Counted from the first letter of the stretch, positions 44,849 through 54,799 are shown. The stretch is 64,000 nucleotides of DNA from Bacillota bacterium (GCA_023435895.1 JAEZLH010000006.1:77480-141479); one strand, 5' to 3'. Made by a program: numbers and translations. The notes: generated from the sequence alone by a model not told the origin.

Positions 44849-44891
44849 AAAGCTGCTGTTCGGAGTGATATATCCGATAAAGCAGCTTTTT
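44849..44891 (+). terminator. Rho-independent terminator after EAL-HDOD gene
   Basis: AAAGCTGCT at 44849-44857 pairs with AGCAGCTTT at 44881-44889, with inner CGGA/TCCG, then T-rich sequence. It may serve the converging racemase gene too. Confidence 0.8.
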
Positions 44892-44918
44892 ATATTGAAC
44901 GGATTTGCCTTTTAATAA

Positions 44919-45644
44919 TTAGTAATAGTTTGGTGCCAGAATACAAGAATCAATATATTCCAATAACTGGTTAATACCAAATACAGGAACACCACTAATG
45001 CTTTGAATAAGATTGGTGAAAGGGGCAAGGTTGGTGCATTCCAATATGATAGCCCCGGTATCCGGATTTTGCTCCATGTGTCTAATTGTCATCTCCCTGA
45101 CAGAATTCTCAAGGACTTCAAGATCCGCTTCTAAATTATCTTCGATAAAAACTTGGGAGAAGGGGGAATCCTCTGGCATTCCTGTAATACATACGGGAAT
45201 ATCTTTGGAGGACCATCCTAATTGATTAAAATAGTCATCGTAAAATAGCTCGGCTTTCTCAGTTAGGATACCTATTTTTTTCTTGCTATTTAACATTGTC
45301 TTAATAAAAGGTGCAAGAATTAGTGTATTAGTAAACACAGGTATATTCACAGCATCTGCCAACTGTTTTTGAAACCCGGACAGAAAGCTGCAGCTGGTGG
45401 TGATGGCCCTGCATCCTTCCTTTTCAAGTTCCCTGGCTGCATCGATAAAGGGTTGCAGCAGAAGTTTTTCCACATTGGAGGCATTTAATTTATCCGTTGA
45501 AAGATTTCGAACGGTATAATAACGAACGGGTACCTTATAAGTTCTTGCATTCCCTATATCGCCTATCAGCCTGGGGAACACGGTATCCATCATTAAAATT
45601 CCGATATATTGTCCATAGCTTGTGTAACCGCCTTTCATTCTCAT
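44919..45644 (-). CDS. Aspartate/glutamate racemase-family protein
   Basis: The 241-residue protein is an Asp/Glu/hydantoin racemase-family enzyme: the two catalytic cysteines lie in ITTSCSFLSGF and IILECTNLAPF, one in each lobe. These enzymes invert amino acids or hydantoins without PLP. AAAGGAG lies seven bases before the ATG. It lies downstream of the PucR gene, on the same strand, and next to an operon with D-2-hydroxyacid dehydrogenases and an aminotransferase, suggesting it supplies or removes a D-amino acid. The exact substrate is unknown. Confidence 0.85.
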   Translation of the reverse strand: MRMKGGYTSYGQYIGILMMDTVFPRLIGDIGNARTYKVPVRYYTVRNLSTDKLNASNVEKLLLQPFIDAARELEKEGCRAITTSCSFLSGFQKQLADAVNIPVFTNTLILAPFIKTMLNSKKKIGILTEKAELFYDDYFNQLGWSSKDIPVCITGMPEDSPFSQVFIEDNLEADLEVLENSVREMTIRHMEQNPDTGAIILECTNLAPFTNLIQSISGVPVFGINQLLEYIDSCILAPNYY

Positions 45645-45828
45645 AAGCTAGCTCCTTTCATGATCAACTATTTTGAATTAGTGTGTCAGAAGTTTATTCA
45701 AAGAGTGTATTTTAATTAGTTCAAAATCAAAATAGCACAACAATAAACACAAAGTAAATAGCAATTGATCAATATTTAAAAGAGTAGTCATTTTGCTAGA
45801 AACCATATACAACCTGTCCTGGTCGGAT

Positions 45829-46998
45829 TTAAAAAGCAAAGTAGTCATGGAATAACAGGGAAATTGACATATATAAGCGGGCGTAATAGTCATCCGTACT
45901 GATTCCACATAGGTCGTGGATTTTATCAAGACGTTTTTGAAGAGTATGGCGGTGGATATAGAGTCTTGAAGCAGTCTTTGAGGCATTGCAATTGTCCGCA
46001 AGATAAAAACGCAGGGTTTGTACATAGTTGGTATTGTTAATCCTGTCATAATTAAGGAGAATCTGAAGGGATTGATTATCTGATACAACAGAATGTTCAT
46101 TCTGATGAAGAATACCGAACATTTTCATAAAGGTCATGTTATCAAAGGAGCAAACCCCTCGTTTGGCATGGATGTGTCTTAATAAGTCGGTACATTCCAA
46201 GGAGTGTTCAAAGGCTAAGCCCAAGGCCTTTGCAGCTTTTATTCGATCTACGCCAACATAATAATTTAGTCCCTGTTGTTCGGATAGAAAAGTTAGCTCA
46301 ATGCTGAAGTCATAGATCATGGATAGATAATTGCTTTCATTTTTGAAAATGAGAAGAAATGCAGCTGAGCCGCTTTTTGTAATGGTATATTCACAATGGT
46401 CTGCCTTGTCATCCAAATAGGATTTGATTCGGTTCATACAACTGAGTGCTGTGCTTTCATTTACCGCATACTGATTAATAGGCTGTACAAAGAACAGATA
46501 AGCAATTCCTCCCCCTTCTTCCTCATAAAGCTTCGGAATGTACTTTTGAAGTACATCATAGGTGGGTTGAAAGAGAGATTTAATTGCCTCGTCTGAGATT
46601 TCATTCTCCAATTTACTAATATTGATTTTTTGAATTAGAATACGAAGGATAGAAGAGAAGGTAAGGTCCTTAGGTATTTGAAGCACGGGGAAGCCAAGCC
46701 GGTTCGATTCGGCAATAATATAATCAGGAATCTCATCTATATAGTAACCGGGTTGAATGGCAATACCGCTTACACCGATATTTTTCAGTGTGAGTATCAG
46801 ATCCCGGAATAATTCCTCATTCTCCAGATTATAGCCCGTGGTAACAAGTAATTCACCCCGCTGCACGGAGTTTGGGGAGTCCAAAATCTCCATAACGTTG
46901 ACCCAAGAGATTACATTTGCAGCCCCGTCAAAGCCAGCAACCAACTTTACACCTTTCAATAATTGGTTTTCTACGATATGTCGAATCATTAGGCTCAT
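45829..46998 (-). CDS. PucR-family transcriptional regulator
   Basis: The roughly 390-residue protein has the N-terminal purine-catabolism regulator-like domain (about residues 1-125; VTTGYNLENEELFRDLI) and a C-terminal PucR helix-turn-helix (ASKTASRLYIHRHTLQKRLDKI). PucR-type regulators control purine, GABA, proline or other amine catabolism. It diverges from the operon starting at 47183, with a 13-bp palindrome between, and so probably controls it. I use the ATG at 46998 because of GGATGG upstream; the frame opens at 47031. Confidence 0.9.
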   Translation of the reverse strand: MSLMIRHIVENQLLKGVKLVAGFDGAANVISWVNVMEILDSPNSVQRGELLVTTGYNLENEELFRDLILTLKNIGVSGIAIQPGYYIDEIPDYIIAESNRLGFPVLQIPKDLTFSSILRILIQKINISKLENEISDEAIKSLFQPTYDVLQKYIPKLYEEEGGGIAYLFFVQPINQYAVNESTALSCMNRIKSYLDDKADHCEYTITKSGSAAFLLIFKNESNYLSMIYDFSIELTFLSEQQGLNYYVGVDRIKAAKALGLAFEHSLECTDLLRHIHAKRGVCSFDNMTFMKMFGILHQNEHSVVSDNQSLQILLNYDRINNTNYVQTLRFYLADNCNASKTASRLYIHRHTLQKRLDKIHDLCGISTDDYYARLYMSISLLFHDYFAF

Positions 46999-47075
46999 TT
47001 CATCATCCATCCTTTCTGTTTTATTAAGCATACAGCCTAAACCTTAGATACGTCAATTGATTTTATTCTGAAAAA

Positions 47076-47088
47076 GGACATTATGTCC
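47076..47088. promoter_or_regulatory. Palindrome in PucR divergent region
   Basis: GGACAT T ATGTCC is a perfect 6-1-6 palindrome lying between the divergent PucR gene and the catabolic operon, about 95 bases before the first start codon. It is the best candidate operator in the interval. Confidence 0.5.
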
Positions 47089-47182
47089 ACTGATTACAAA
47101 AAATTCAGTACACTATGATTATTGTCAGAAAATAGGCTCAAATATATACTTTTGCTATACCAAATAAAAACGGAGGTGCTGC

Positions 47183-48208
47183 ATGAAACATAAGGTTTTA
47201 ATAACAGAGGCTATTGACAAAAAAGGAATCGAGTACCTGGTGGAGCAAGGTTATGAATTAATTATGGGTACGGGTATCACCGAAGAGATTTTAATTGAAG
47301 AAGCATCCGATTGTGACGCCATCCTTACCCGCAATGGTAATATAACTGAAAAAGTTTTGAGCTCTTGCAAGAAATTAAAGGTAGTATCCATGCATGGAGT
47401 AGGTGTGGATTGTATAGATGTGGATAGCGCAACAAGACTTGGTATTCAGGTTACAAATGCTGCAGAATCCAATCAAAGCTCGGTTGCGGAATATGCAATT
47501 GGATTAATTTTAATGTTAGCAAAGCAATCAATTCACTATAATAACGGTTTTAAGAGTGGTGATCTGGGAGTCAGGAAGGTGTATGGAAGTGATGTTGCAG
47601 GAAAAACACTTGGGATTATTGGTATGGGGAACATTGGCACTCAAGTGGCGCAAATCGCAACCTTTGGATTAAATATGAATGTCATTGGATATAACCGAAG
47701 AATCGAAGGAAAAAAACTGGTCGACTACGCACTCTTAACAAATGATATAAAGGAAGTAATATCAAAGTCGGATTTTTTGTCCCTTCACCTTCCCTCGAGC
47801 TCATCTACAAGACATATAATCGGGGCGGAGGAGTTATCATTGATGAAGCCGGAAGCATATCTAATCAATACCGGTCGTGGTGAAATCATTGATGAACAGG
47901 CCTTAATTCAGGTGCTGAAGGAGCATAAGATTGCAGGGGCCGCACTTGATGTCTTTGAAGGGAATTTACCAAAGTCTGATAATCCGCTGCTACATATGGA
48001 ACATGTTATTGTTACACCTCACACAGCGGCGTTTACTACCGAGGCATTGGAGCGAATGGCCTATCAGGCAGCCCTTGGAATTTCGGAGGTTCTGGAAAAG
48101 AGACCGGTCTCTTATCCTGTGAATAAAATCAAGGATAATTTTGAAGAAAACAAAGGGATTACAGCAGTTATGAACTATTACCGCTACGAATTCGGAAATA
48201 AATATTAA
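47183..48208 (+). CDS. D-2-hydroxyacid dehydrogenase (NAD-dependent)
   Basis: The 341-residue enzyme has the D-isomer-specific 2-hydroxyacid dehydrogenase fold: NAD motif GIIGMGNIGTQVA, the substrate Arg in NTGRGEIIDE, and the catalytic His in TPHTAAFTTEA. Length fits phosphoglycerate dehydrogenase-like members without the regulatory tail. CGGAGG precedes the ATG. First gene of an operon with the AEC transporter 14 bases downstream; it would interconvert a 2-keto acid and a D-2-hydroxyacid. Confidence 0.9.
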   Translation: MKHKVLITEAIDKKGIEYLVEQGYELIMGTGITEEILIEEASDCDAILTRNGNITEKVLSSCKKLKVVSMHGVGVDCIDVDSATRLGIQVTNAAESNQSSVAEYAIGLILMLAKQSIHYNNGFKSGDLGVRKVYGSDVAGKTLGIIGMGNIGTQVAQIATFGLNMNVIGYNRRIEGKKLVDYALLTNDIKEVISKSDFLSLHLPSSSSTRHIIGAEELSLMKPEAYLINTGRGEIIDEQALIQVLKEHKIAGAALDVFEGNLPKSDNPLLHMEHVIVTPHTAAFTTEALERMAYQAALGISEVLEKRPVSYPVNKIKDNFEENKGITAVMNYYRYEFGNKY

Positions 48209-48222
48209 ATGGAGCAAAAAAG

Positions 48223-49125
48223 ATGAAGTCTATGTTGGAAATGCAGGGAAGCTTGTTCCTATACATACTGATCGGTATTTATGCACAGAAACGCGGCATT
48301 ATAACTTACGCAAACAGAAGAAAAATAACGGATCTGATTATCGATATCATACTACCTTGCAATATCATCAATTCTTTTATGATCAGTGGGTCAAATAAAA
48401 TATTGCTTCAGTGTGGAGCGGTATTCTTACTGTCCATGGTCGCACAAATTGGATATGTTTTGGCCAGCAAGTTATTGTTTCGTCATGTACCGAGGGATAA
48501 ACAGGCTATTCTTCGATATGCAATTATTTGCTCCAACGCTGGTTTTTTAGGAAATCCCATCGTGGAGTCCGTATTCGGTGCCAAAGGGTTATTATTTGCC
48601 TCGGTTGCACTGATCCCACTTAGATTTGCCATGTGGTCCTCCGGGTTATCGTTATTTACAAAGACGGACAAAAAATCAACTGTTAAGGTGCTAATAACCC
48701 ATCCTTGTATCCTTGCTGTTTTCTTAGGCTTTGGTCTAATGCTATCGCAGCTGCAGCTGCCTGGATTTGTACTAAAAACCATATCCGGAGTAGGTGGGTG
48801 TAATACCGCAATATCGATGATTGTAATCGGATCTATTTTGGCGGAGATCAATATAAAAGAAATTATGGACCTTACATTATTCTATTACGCTGCAATTAGG
48901 TTAGTAGCAATTCCGGTGGTAGTACTGGTATTGTTTAAGATATTTAATGTAGATGCTTTGATAACCGGCGTAATTGTTTTGTTATCGGCTATGCCGGCGG
49001 GAAGTACTACTGTTATGTTAGCAGAAAAATATAATGGAGATTCAGAATATGCCACTTCCTGTGTGTTTTTGAGTACAATACTTTCCTTAGTTACCATACC
49101 GCTCATCAGCTATTTGATTATTTAG
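48223..49125 (+). CDS. AEC-family transporter
   Basis: This is a 300-residue, ten-helix membrane protein of the auxin efflux carrier family (MleP-like), with the paired half-repeats. Bacterial members often carry malate, lactate or other hydroxy/dicarboxylates, which agrees with its position between two hydroxyacid dehydrogenase genes. The start is 14 bases after the previous stop. Direction and substrate are inference. Confidence 0.88.
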   Translation: MKSMLEMQGSLFLYILIGIYAQKRGIITYANRRKITDLIIDIILPCNIINSFMISGSNKILLQCGAVFLLSMVAQIGYVLASKLLFRHVPRDKQAILRYAIICSNAGFLGNPIVESVFGAKGLLFASVALIPLRFAMWSSGLSLFTKTDKKSTVKVLITHPCILAVFLGFGLMLSQLQLPGFVLKTISGVGGCNTAISMIVIGSILAEINIKEIMDLTLFYYAAIRLVAIPVVVLVLFKIFNVDALITGVIVLLSAMPAGSTTVMLAEKYNGDSEYATSCVFLSTILSLVTIPLISYLII

Positions 49126-49163
49126 CATCCAGTTGCGAACAAAGATAGAAAAATGGAAAGAGC

Positions 49164-49274
49164 ATGAAAGTAGGAATTATGAACGGCCATTTGGATCGGG
49201 ATGATAATAGGAGGACATATAAACGCAATACTCATTCAGTACTCATACAATACGAGATAATAGTACTATTATGA
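49164..49274 (+). CDS. Small ORF of 36 codons
   Basis: MKVGIMNGHLDRDD... opens with GGAAAGAG before its ATG and ends 77 bases before the next dehydrogenase. I recognise no family. It could be a degraded gene remnant or chance. Confidence 0.2.
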   Translation: MKVGIMNGHLDRDDNRRTYKRNTHSVLIQYEIIVLL

Positions 49275-49350
49275 TTAGATGAATGAAGGTAGAAAGAGGT
49301 TATACGTGATACAATCCGAAAGGATTTTTTTGGTTATTTAAGGAGGCTTA

Positions 49351-50337
49351 ATGAAAATATTACTTTTTAATGTGAATAAGGATGAAGTGCAATATATATA
49401 TGATTGCAATAAACGTTTTGGTTTTGAACTTGTGCTGGCTGATTTTGATTTTAATACAGAGGATACCAAAAAGTTTAGAGGATTTGATGCCATTTGGATC
49501 GTGACAAATTGTGTTGTGAATGAAAGTAAGGCAAAACAATTATCAAAAGCGGGAGTACGATACATTGTATCTAGGGCAGCCGGTACGGATCATATTGATC
49601 TTGAAGCAATTAGGAAAGCTGGTATCAGGGCGGCGAATGTTCCAAGATATTCGCCGAATGCAATCGCAGAACATACCCTATGCCTGATTCTTATGGCCCT
49701 TCGCAAGATGAAACGGGAACTTCGGATGATCGATCAATATGACTTTTCCTTAAAAGGGCTAAAAGGTAGGGAATTGCGAAACATGACGGTTGGTGTCATA
49801 GGAACGGGAAGAATCGGAGCAGAAACAATTAAGTGCTTAAGCGGGTTTGGATGTAGGATCATCGCCAACGACTTATATGAGAATGCCTTGATTAAGGACA
49901 AGGTTCGATATTTAGAGTATGAGGAATTACTGAAGGATAGCGATATCATAGTTCTTCACTGTCCGTTAACCGAAGAAAACCATAGAATGATCCGTAAGGA
50001 ATCCATTAATCTCATGAAGGACGGGGTGGTACTGATTAACACGGCAAGAGGTGCTTTGATGAATTATGAGGATGTGTTGGAGGCTATCGAAGCAGGGAAG
50101 ATCAGTGCGGCAGCATTTGATGTATTTGATAAGGAAACTCCTTACATTAGAAAGAAAGTGACCCTAGAATCGTTGGAAAGCGAGACATTAAAAAAATTAA
50201 TGCAGAAAGAAAATGTTATTTATACAGCACATATGAGCTTCTTTACCGATACAGCAATCGAAAATATGATAATGACTTCGTTTGAAAACCTGAAGGAGTA
50301 TCATATAACAGGTAGTTGTTCCAATGAGATCATATAA
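49351..50337 (+). CDS. D-lactate dehydrogenase-like 2-hydroxyacid dehydrogenase
   Basis: The 328-residue D-2-hydroxyacid dehydrogenase resembles the LdhA/VanH branch: VIGTGRIGAETI nucleotide loop, substrate Arg in NTARGALMNYE, catalytic His in YTAHMSFFT. It is paralogous to the enzyme at 47183 but clearly diverged, so the two may act on different keto acids or opposite ends of a shuttle. GGAGG precedes the ATG. The aminotransferase follows after about 55 bases. Confidence 0.9.
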   Translation: MKILLFNVNKDEVQYIYDCNKRFGFELVLADFDFNTEDTKKFRGFDAIWIVTNCVVNESKAKQLSKAGVRYIVSRAAGTDHIDLEAIRKAGIRAANVPRYSPNAIAEHTLCLILMALRKMKRELRMIDQYDFSLKGLKGRELRNMTVGVIGTGRIGAETIKCLSGFGCRIIANDLYENALIKDKVRYLEYEELLKDSDIIVLHCPLTEENHRMIRKESINLMKDGVVLINTARGALMNYEDVLEAIEAGKISAAAFDVFDKETPYIRKKVTLESLESETLKKLMQKENVIYTAHMSFFTDTAIENMIMTSFENLKEYHITGSCSNEII

Positions 50338-50392
50338 GAAGGTAGTAATAATATAATTCAATGTGCCAAATTATGGCGCGGAAAGGGGAGCT

Positions 50393-51598
50393 ATGAACAG
50401 TACATTTGACCTTAATCACGATACAAAGCGGGTAGGGCAAGTTGAGCCTTCGCTAATCAGGACGGTGCTGAACAGGGTGGATGAATTACGCAAGCAAGGA
50501 CATGAAATTATTGCTTTAAGTGCTGGAGAGCCGGATTTTAATACACCGGAAGATATCAAAAAGGCAACTATTGAAGCAATCAATAATAATTTTACCCATT
50601 ATTGCTCGAATCGGGGCTATGAACCCTTAAGGAAGAAAATAGCGGAAAAAGTCATGGAAGAAATTGGGGTGGACTATAATTATCTTACGGAAATCCTAGT
50701 GACCAGCAGTGGCGCAGAAGCCATTAACAATACCATTCTTTCTTTGATTGATGAGGGGGATGAAGGGATTGTGTTTTCCCCTGCATTTGTGAATTACGAA
50801 AATATGATTAAAATGTGCGGCGGAAAACCAGTCATCGTTGAACTGGATCCCCAAAAGCACTTTGAAATCGATTGTGAACAGTTGGAAGAATATATTACTG
50901 ATAAAACAAAGCTTCTGGTAATCAATAATCCCAATAATCCAACCGGAGCGGTATATGATGCAGCGATATTACAACAACTATGCGAAATGTCGGTGAAGCA
51001 TAATTTTATTATAATATCCGATGAAATGTATAGCAATCTGGTATATAAGGAAGGAAAGTTTCGGTCTATTTCTTCTTTCCCCGGTATGAAAGAGCGTGCA
51101 GTCATTATTAACGGTTTCTCAAAGACCTATGCTATGACAGGCTGGCGTTTGGGGTATATTACGGCTTCTGAAAACAGATTGAATTCCATTTTGAAGATTC
51201 ATCAGTATTCCACTACCTGTTCGCCGACTTTTCTTCAGGTAGGACTTTCCCAGGGAATGGGTACGCTGAATACAAAACAAGAAATAACTCATATGGTCCA
51301 GAAGTTTAGCGAGAGGCGAAAAGTGCTTTTGGAAGGGCTTGATAAGATATCCGCTCTACGCTTTATCGAACCGGATGGAGCTTTTTATATCATGGTAGAT
51401 GTATCGCGAACTGGGTTGAACGGTATGGAATTCGCAAGCAGATTGCTGGAGGAAAAGCATGTAGCTGTTGTGCCAGCAATAGGACTTGGAAAGAATTGTT
51501 CCGACTATATTCGCTTATCCTTTGCTGCTTCTTTGGATAATATCAATGCGGCTCTTACAAGAATCTTGGAGTTGGTGGAGGAACTTAATCAGAAATAA
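50393..51598 (+). CDS. Aspartate/aromatic-type PLP aminotransferase (class I/II)
   Basis: The 401-residue fold-type I aminotransferase has NNPNNPTGAVYD, the PLP lysine in NGFSKTYAMTGWRLGY and the C-terminal Arg region DYIRLSFAAS that binds the substrate carboxylate. It would swap an amino acid and its 2-keto acid, linking the racemase and the dehydrogenases. The ATG at 50393 follows AAAGGGGAG. A terminator 200 bases downstream ends the unit. Confidence 0.9.
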   Translation: MNSTFDLNHDTKRVGQVEPSLIRTVLNRVDELRKQGHEIIALSAGEPDFNTPEDIKKATIEAINNNFTHYCSNRGYEPLRKKIAEKVMEEIGVDYNYLTEILVTSSGAEAINNTILSLIDEGDEGIVFSPAFVNYENMIKMCGGKPVIVELDPQKHFEIDCEQLEEYITDKTKLLVINNPNNPTGAVYDAAILQQLCEMSVKHNFIIISDEMYSNLVYKEGKFRSISSFPGMKERAVIINGFSKTYAMTGWRLGYITASENRLNSILKIHQYSTTCSPTFLQVGLSQGMGTLNTKQEITHMVQKFSERRKVLLEGLDKISALRFIEPDGAFYIMVDVSRTGLNGMEFASRLLEEKHVAVVPAIGLGKNCSDYIRLSFAASLDNINAALTRILELVEELNQK

Positions 51599-51801
51599 AA
51601 AGGTGAATGTACAGGGTGTCCATCATATTTGTCGAAATGTGTACAATGTGGTAATTGTAAATATGTATTACATTATGTATACTCATTTCAAGCTAAACAC
51701 ATGATGAAATGCTAATGAGAGAAAAGAAATAGGCTACCATTTAGATCTCTGTGAGGAATAGAATAGATAAGTTACTATAGATAATTTTAATAGTAACAAA
51801 A

Positions 51802-51846
51802 AAGCAAAGATGCAATCGAAATATATTGCAATCTTTGCTTTTTTTG
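51802..51846 (+). terminator. Rho-independent terminator after aminotransferase
   Basis: AAGCAAAGATGCAAT and ATTGCAATCTTTGCTT arms (one bulge) form a long hairpin with a T7 run. The rest of 51599-51914 shows nothing further. Confidence 0.85.
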
Positions 51847-51914
51847 TTTATGATGCATTTTAGTGTAGTAATGTGGTAAACGTATTTTAATAAATAGAAA
51901 AGGCGGCGATGGGA

Positions 51915-53180
51915 ATGAGAATTATTATTACTGGAGGCGGATGGGCAGGCTGTTCCGCAGCATATTCATCAAGATTACAAGGAGCAGAGGTTGTTCTGCT
52001 AGAAAGAACAGATGCGTTGCTTGGAACGGGTCTTGTTGGTGGAATCATGAGGAATAACGGCAGATTTACTGCCACAGAAGAAATGATTGCAATGGGCGGT
52101 GGAGAGATATTTAAGATAATTGATCAAAACTGTCGTCATACCAATATAAGCTTTCCGGGTCATGAGCATGCAAGCCTTTATGATATTGCGAAAACACCCG
52201 TTGCGATAAAAAATTATTTGGAAGAAATGGGAGTAGAAGTTAAATTACAGGAAAGGGTGATAAAAGCAAACGTTACAGATGGAGTGATTAAAAGTGTAGA
52301 AACATCAAGTGGAAACATTTTTGAAGGTGATGCATTCATTGATACCACCGGAACGGCTGGACCTATGAATAATTGTGGGAAATACGGCAATGGGTGCGCT
52401 ATGTGTGTACTTAGGTGCCCCAGCTATGGAGGTCGTGTAAGCCTTGCCGGTATATGTGGTATTCAGGAGAAAACAGGGAGGAAAGCGGATGATTCCATCG
52501 GAGCAATGAGTGGTTCTTGTAAGCTATATAAAGAATCCTTAGCGCCGGATATCGTAGAGACCCTAAATGATACGGGAGTTGCGGTTATCCCTCTTCCGGA
52601 TGAGTTGATCGAGAATCATCTAGGAGTAAAGGCCTGTCAACAGTATGCACTTAAGGAGTTTGCAGAAAATATCATTCTTCTTGATACCGGACATGCCAAA
52701 TTAATGACACCTTATTATACACTTGAAAAGCTTCATAAAATACCGGGATTTGAGAATGCACGTTATGAAGATCCCTATGCAGGAGGTAAGGGTAACTCCA
52801 TGCGTTATTTTGATATGTCCCCCAGAACAAATGCATTGCAGGTGATCGGCTTAAAGAATTTGTTCTGTGCAGGGGAAAAGGCCGGTTTGTTAGTAGGTCA
52901 TACAGAAGCGATTGTAACAGGGGTTCTGGCAGGTTATAACAGTACCAGATACCTGAAGCAAAAGCCATTACTGGAGTTATCCAGAAAGACAGCAGTCGGG
53001 GAAGCAATTGCTTATGTGAATGAAGAAATGGAGACAAAGGAAGGACTTGGTAAGAAGTACACGTTCTCCGGTTCTGTATTTTTTGAACATATGAAGAAGC
53101 TTGGACTATATGAGACCGATGTAAAGAAGATAGAAGAAAATATTAAAAATGAAGGATTGTGGAATGTTTTCGCATCCTAA
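51915..53180 (+). CDS. FAD-dependent oxidoreductase (GidA/HI0933-like)
   Basis: The 421-residue flavoprotein has an N-terminal dinucleotide loop GGGWAGCSAAYSS and a C-terminal FAD loop LFCAGEKAGLLVGHTEA. The Cys-rich motif GNGCAMCVLRCPSYGGRVSL in the middle is shared with a poorly studied family of anaerobic FAD oxidoreductases. It is separate from the upstream operon by a terminator, but lies before the ion transporter-type gene and belongs to the same region. The ATG at 51915 has better spacing to AAGGCGG than the one at 51909. Substrate unknown. Confidence 0.82.
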   Translation: MRIIITGGGWAGCSAAYSSRLQGAEVVLLERTDALLGTGLVGGIMRNNGRFTATEEMIAMGGGEIFKIIDQNCRHTNISFPGHEHASLYDIAKTPVAIKNYLEEMGVEVKLQERVIKANVTDGVIKSVETSSGNIFEGDAFIDTTGTAGPMNNCGKYGNGCAMCVLRCPSYGGRVSLAGICGIQEKTGRKADDSIGAMSGSCKLYKESLAPDIVETLNDTGVAVIPLPDELIENHLGVKACQQYALKEFAENIILLDTGHAKLMTPYYTLEKLHKIPGFENARYEDPYAGGKGNSMRYFDMSPRTNALQVIGLKNLFCAGEKAGLLVGHTEAIVTGVLAGYNSTRYLKQKPLLELSRKTAVGEAIAYVNEEMETKEGLGKKYTFSGSVFFEHMKKLGLYETDVKKIEENIKNEGLWNVFAS

Positions 53181-53386
53181 TAAATGAGTCATGGGAAGCA
53201 GCCATTCTTTTATCATGACAAGCCGATTAAATTTGAAGATTCAGTTTAATTGTCCCCACCAACATGATTTTGACAGTGGATTATAAAACCATACTGTTGG
53301 TAGTTGTATGAAATTCATGATAAAACTGCCTTAAGATATGCTTTATATAATTGACTGGAATGACAACAAGAAAGAGAGGAACGTGT

Positions 53387-54799
53387 ATGGAACTTACGAC
53401 ATTGCATATTGCTTTTATAATCATTACATTAGTTATCCTAGTTGCGTTATTATTTAAGAAGGAAATTGTAATACCCTGTATCGGCGGCATCCTTATTATC
53501 GGATTTATCTATTCACTTAATGCAGTAAATCCTGATACCAAGGAGCATTTATCAGTAGCACAGTCTGTAATAAAATCAGTTCAGATATTGAATAATTCAA
53601 TTATAGAATCCTTTGTTGAATTGCTGTCCGTTATTGTTGTAATTGCCTTAGTAGTATCTATGTCAAAAGCGATGATTGATCTAGGTGCGGATGAAGTCAT
53701 GATGTATCCAGTAAGAAAAATCATCAAGAATAATAAGGCAGCCTTTTGGATTATTGGTTTTACAATGCTTATTGTATCCTGGTTGATTTGGCCATCTCCT
53801 GCAGTAGCACTCATTGGTGCGCTCCTTCTTCCGGTGGCAGGTGAGGTTGGACTTCCGGTTATCTGGGCAGCAGTTTCTATGAATATCTTCGGACATGGTA
53901 TCGGCCTATCCTCTGACTTTGTAATACAAGGAGCACCTTCAATTACCGCGAAAGCTGCAGGGCTTGATCCCAGTGAAGTGATGAAAGCAAGTATTCCTTT
54001 GTGGATTACCATGTCGGTTGTTACAGCCGGAGTTGCATTCTTTATGATGGTCAGAGAGACAAAGGCAAATAAAGATAAGGTTGGTGATAAAAAGAAAGAA
54101 TTGGTTTTAAAAGAGATTACAAAGCCAAGGCTTGCCAGAGTAATTGCAGTTATTATGCCTCTTGCATTTGTTATTGATATTGCAGTAATGATCAAATTTG
54201 ATATTAAGGGTGGAGATGCGACCGCATTAGTGGCTAGTACGGCACTAATTTTAACCTGTATAATAACCATTTTAGATAAGGGTCTGGGTCAAGCGCTTGA
54301 AACTACCACGGATCATATTAAAGAGGGCTTTAAATTCTCTATGAAGATTTTTGCTCCCGTTATTGTTATTGCAGCCTTTTTCTTCCTTGGAAGTCAAGGA
54401 TTTGCTCAAAATGTTTTGGGTGCGGATGCACCGGGAATATTAAATGATATCGGTTTATGGCTTTCTGCACATGTTCCCCTGTCAAAGTTGACCATGCTTC
54501 TAACTACATCGGGTGTTGGTTTTATTACCGGTTTAGATGGGTCAGGATTCTCAGGACTCCCCTTGGTGGGCTCGATTGCACAGACCTTTGCATCCGTGGG
54601 TCATATTAACACAGCAGCACTTGCAGCGCTGGGACAGATCATCACCGTATGGGTAGGTGGTGGAACAATTATTCCTTGGGGTGTAATTCCGGTAGCAGCA
54701 ATCTGCGGTGTGGAAGCAACGGAACTTGCAAGAAAGAATTTGATTCCAGTTTTATGCGGTTTTGCAGCAACCATTGTAGTAGGCTTGTTCTTGATTTAA
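53387..54799 (+). CDS. Ion-transporter superfamily permease (GntP/citrate-transporter-like)
   Basis: The 470-residue membrane protein has about 12 helices with re-entrant Gly/Pro-rich loops (GHGIGLSSDFVIQGAPS and GLDGSGFSGLPLVGS), one in each half, as in the ion transporter (IT) superfamily (GntP, CitM, DcuC). It likely carries an organic anion, which would match the hydroxyacid/amino acid enzymes upstream. AGAGGA precedes the ATG at 53387; the frame opens at 53351. The exact substrate is not readable. A strong terminator follows. Confidence 0.8.
   Translation: MELTTLHIAFIIITLVILVALLFKKEIVIPCIGGILIIGFIYSLNAVNPDTKEHLSVAQSVIKSVQILNNSIIESFVELLSVIVVIALVVSMSKAMIDLGADEVMMYPVRKIIKNNKAAFWIIGFTMLIVSWLIWPSPAVALIGALLLPVAGEVGLPVIWAAVSMNIFGHGIGLSSDFVIQGAPSITAKAAGLDPSEVMKASIPLWITMSVVTAGVAFFMMVRETKANKDKVGDKKKELVLKEITKPRLARVIAVIMPLAFVIDIAVMIKFDIKGGDATALVASTALILTCIITILDKGLGQALETTTDHIKEGFKFSMKIFAPVIVIAAFFFLGSQGFAQNVLGADAPGILNDIGLWLSAHVPLSKLTMLLTTSGVGFITGLDGSGFSGLPLVGSIAQTFASVGHINTAALAALGQIITVWVGGGTIIPWGVIPVAAICGVEATELARKNLIPVLCGFAATIVVGLFLI

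Noticed and set aside
53581..54270. 229-codon minus-strand frame inside the ion-transporter-type permease gene
   Set aside because: Antisense shadow of a hydrophobic gene; Thr/Ile/Asn-rich, no ribosome site, no recognisable domain.
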